Assembly: GCA_000436255.1 (NCBI GenBank) | Contig: HF990823.1 | Span: 1 to 13,727, forward strand | Origin: Clostridium sp. CAG:1193 | Lineage (GTDB): Bacteria; Bacillota_I; Bacilli_A; RF39; UBA660 | Reading direction: 5' to 3' | Length of the DNA stretch: 13,727 nt | Shown here: in pieces, positions 13,540 through 13,727 of the stretch | Layout of the letters: every line of letters starts with the position of its first letter | Numbering within the stretch: the stretch's first letter is position 1 | Translations under genes and position numbers: made by a program | The notes under the pieces: model-generated | What the model was told of the DNA's origin: nothing | Database searches by the model: none | What the model saw: the letters and a program-made list of their open reading frames with translations, nothing else

Positions 13540-13727
13540 TTATCCACGTGGTCGTTTTGGTGGACGACATCCGTTATGTGGAATAGGTGTTACATCACTC
13601 ATAGCTGTTACTTCCAATCCGCCTGTTTGTAAAGAACGTAGAGCAGTATCTCTAGCTGGTCCTACACCATTTACATAAGCTTCAACTTTTCTCATTCCAG
13701 CATCGTATGCAGCTTTAGCAGCAGCTT
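13540..13727 (-). CDS. rpsK: 30S ribosomal protein S11 (C-terminal part)
   Basis: The last 62 codons and the stop are in the window; the N-terminus is cut by the right edge. The translation contains GVGPARDTALRSLQTGGLEV and ends TPIPHNGCRPPKRPRG, the S11 signature that forms part of the platform near the mRNA exit. The residue pattern GVGPARD replaces the more usual GPGSGRE, a variation also known in some low-GC lineages. It is followed by rpoA as in the standard alpha operon. Confidence 0.97.
   Translation of the reverse strand, partial: AAAKAAYDAGMRKVEAYVNGVGPARDTALRSLQTGGLEVTAMSDVTPIPHNGCRPPKRPRG

Noticed and set aside
13451..13678. 75-codon plus-strand frame across the rpsK-rpoA junction
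   Set aside because: Fully antisense to two certain genes; no ribosome binding site and a mirror of conserved S11 coding sequence.
1..13727. CRISPR array, insertion sequence, integrase or attachment site
   Set aside because: No regularly spaced repeats, no transposase or recombinase motifs, and no matching direct repeats at the edges of the accessory block were seen by eye.

Overview
The window is very AT-rich, standard-code DNA of a low-GC Gram-positive type. Tryptophan is TGG and TGA is used as a stop, strong GGAGG ribosome binding sites are common, and U-tailed hairpin terminators are frequent. The gene content (end of the alpha ribosomal operon, ECF transporter core, truA, Ntdp, DUF378, DUF1540) points to Bacillota, probably a small-genome gut-type member of the Bacilli such as RF39 or Erysipelotrichia relatives. 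That placement is inference. All recognised genes but two lie on the minus strand, so the window is best read from right to left.

Right end (13727 to 12052): 3' part of rpsK, then rpoA and rplQ, closed by a hairpin terminator that straddles the rplQ stop codon.

Middle right (11981 to 7962): an accessory-looking block. It holds a YhcG/DUF1016 PDDEXK-type nuclease, then from its own consensus promoter a three-gene unit: a 666-residue coiled-coil protein with degenerate LRR-like repeats, an overlapping 92-residue helical protein, and a short-chain dehydrogenase. The block, together with the noncoding stretch and DUF1540 gene next to it, sits where many Bacillota place ecfA1 directly after rplQ. 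It is therefore an interruption of conserved gene order and the most promising place for something new.

Middle (7961 to 4269): about 330 bases without a convincing gene, containing a long imperfect hairpin and a pyrimidine tract. Next comes a plus-strand gene for a 54-residue DUF1540 protein with 11 cysteines. Divergent from it is the ECF core cluster ecfA1-ecfA2-ecfT-truA, tightly overlapped and ended by a terminator over the truA stop codon. No substrate-binding S component is present.

Left (4270 to 353): a plus-strand DUF378 membrane protein, then on the minus strand a LolA-like lipoprotein, a membrane-anchored protein with a possible degenerate thioredoxin fold, an S41 carboxyl-terminal processing protease, and Ntdp, a nucleoside tri-/diphosphatase with every expected catalytic residue. 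Several of these form an envelope-facing group, but each has its own terminator.

Far left (352 to 1): two tandem minus-strand promoters of near-consensus sequence, built as a duplicated module, feed a leader with the conserved boxA-like motif found just before 16S rRNA. An rRNA operon therefore begins just beyond the left edge.
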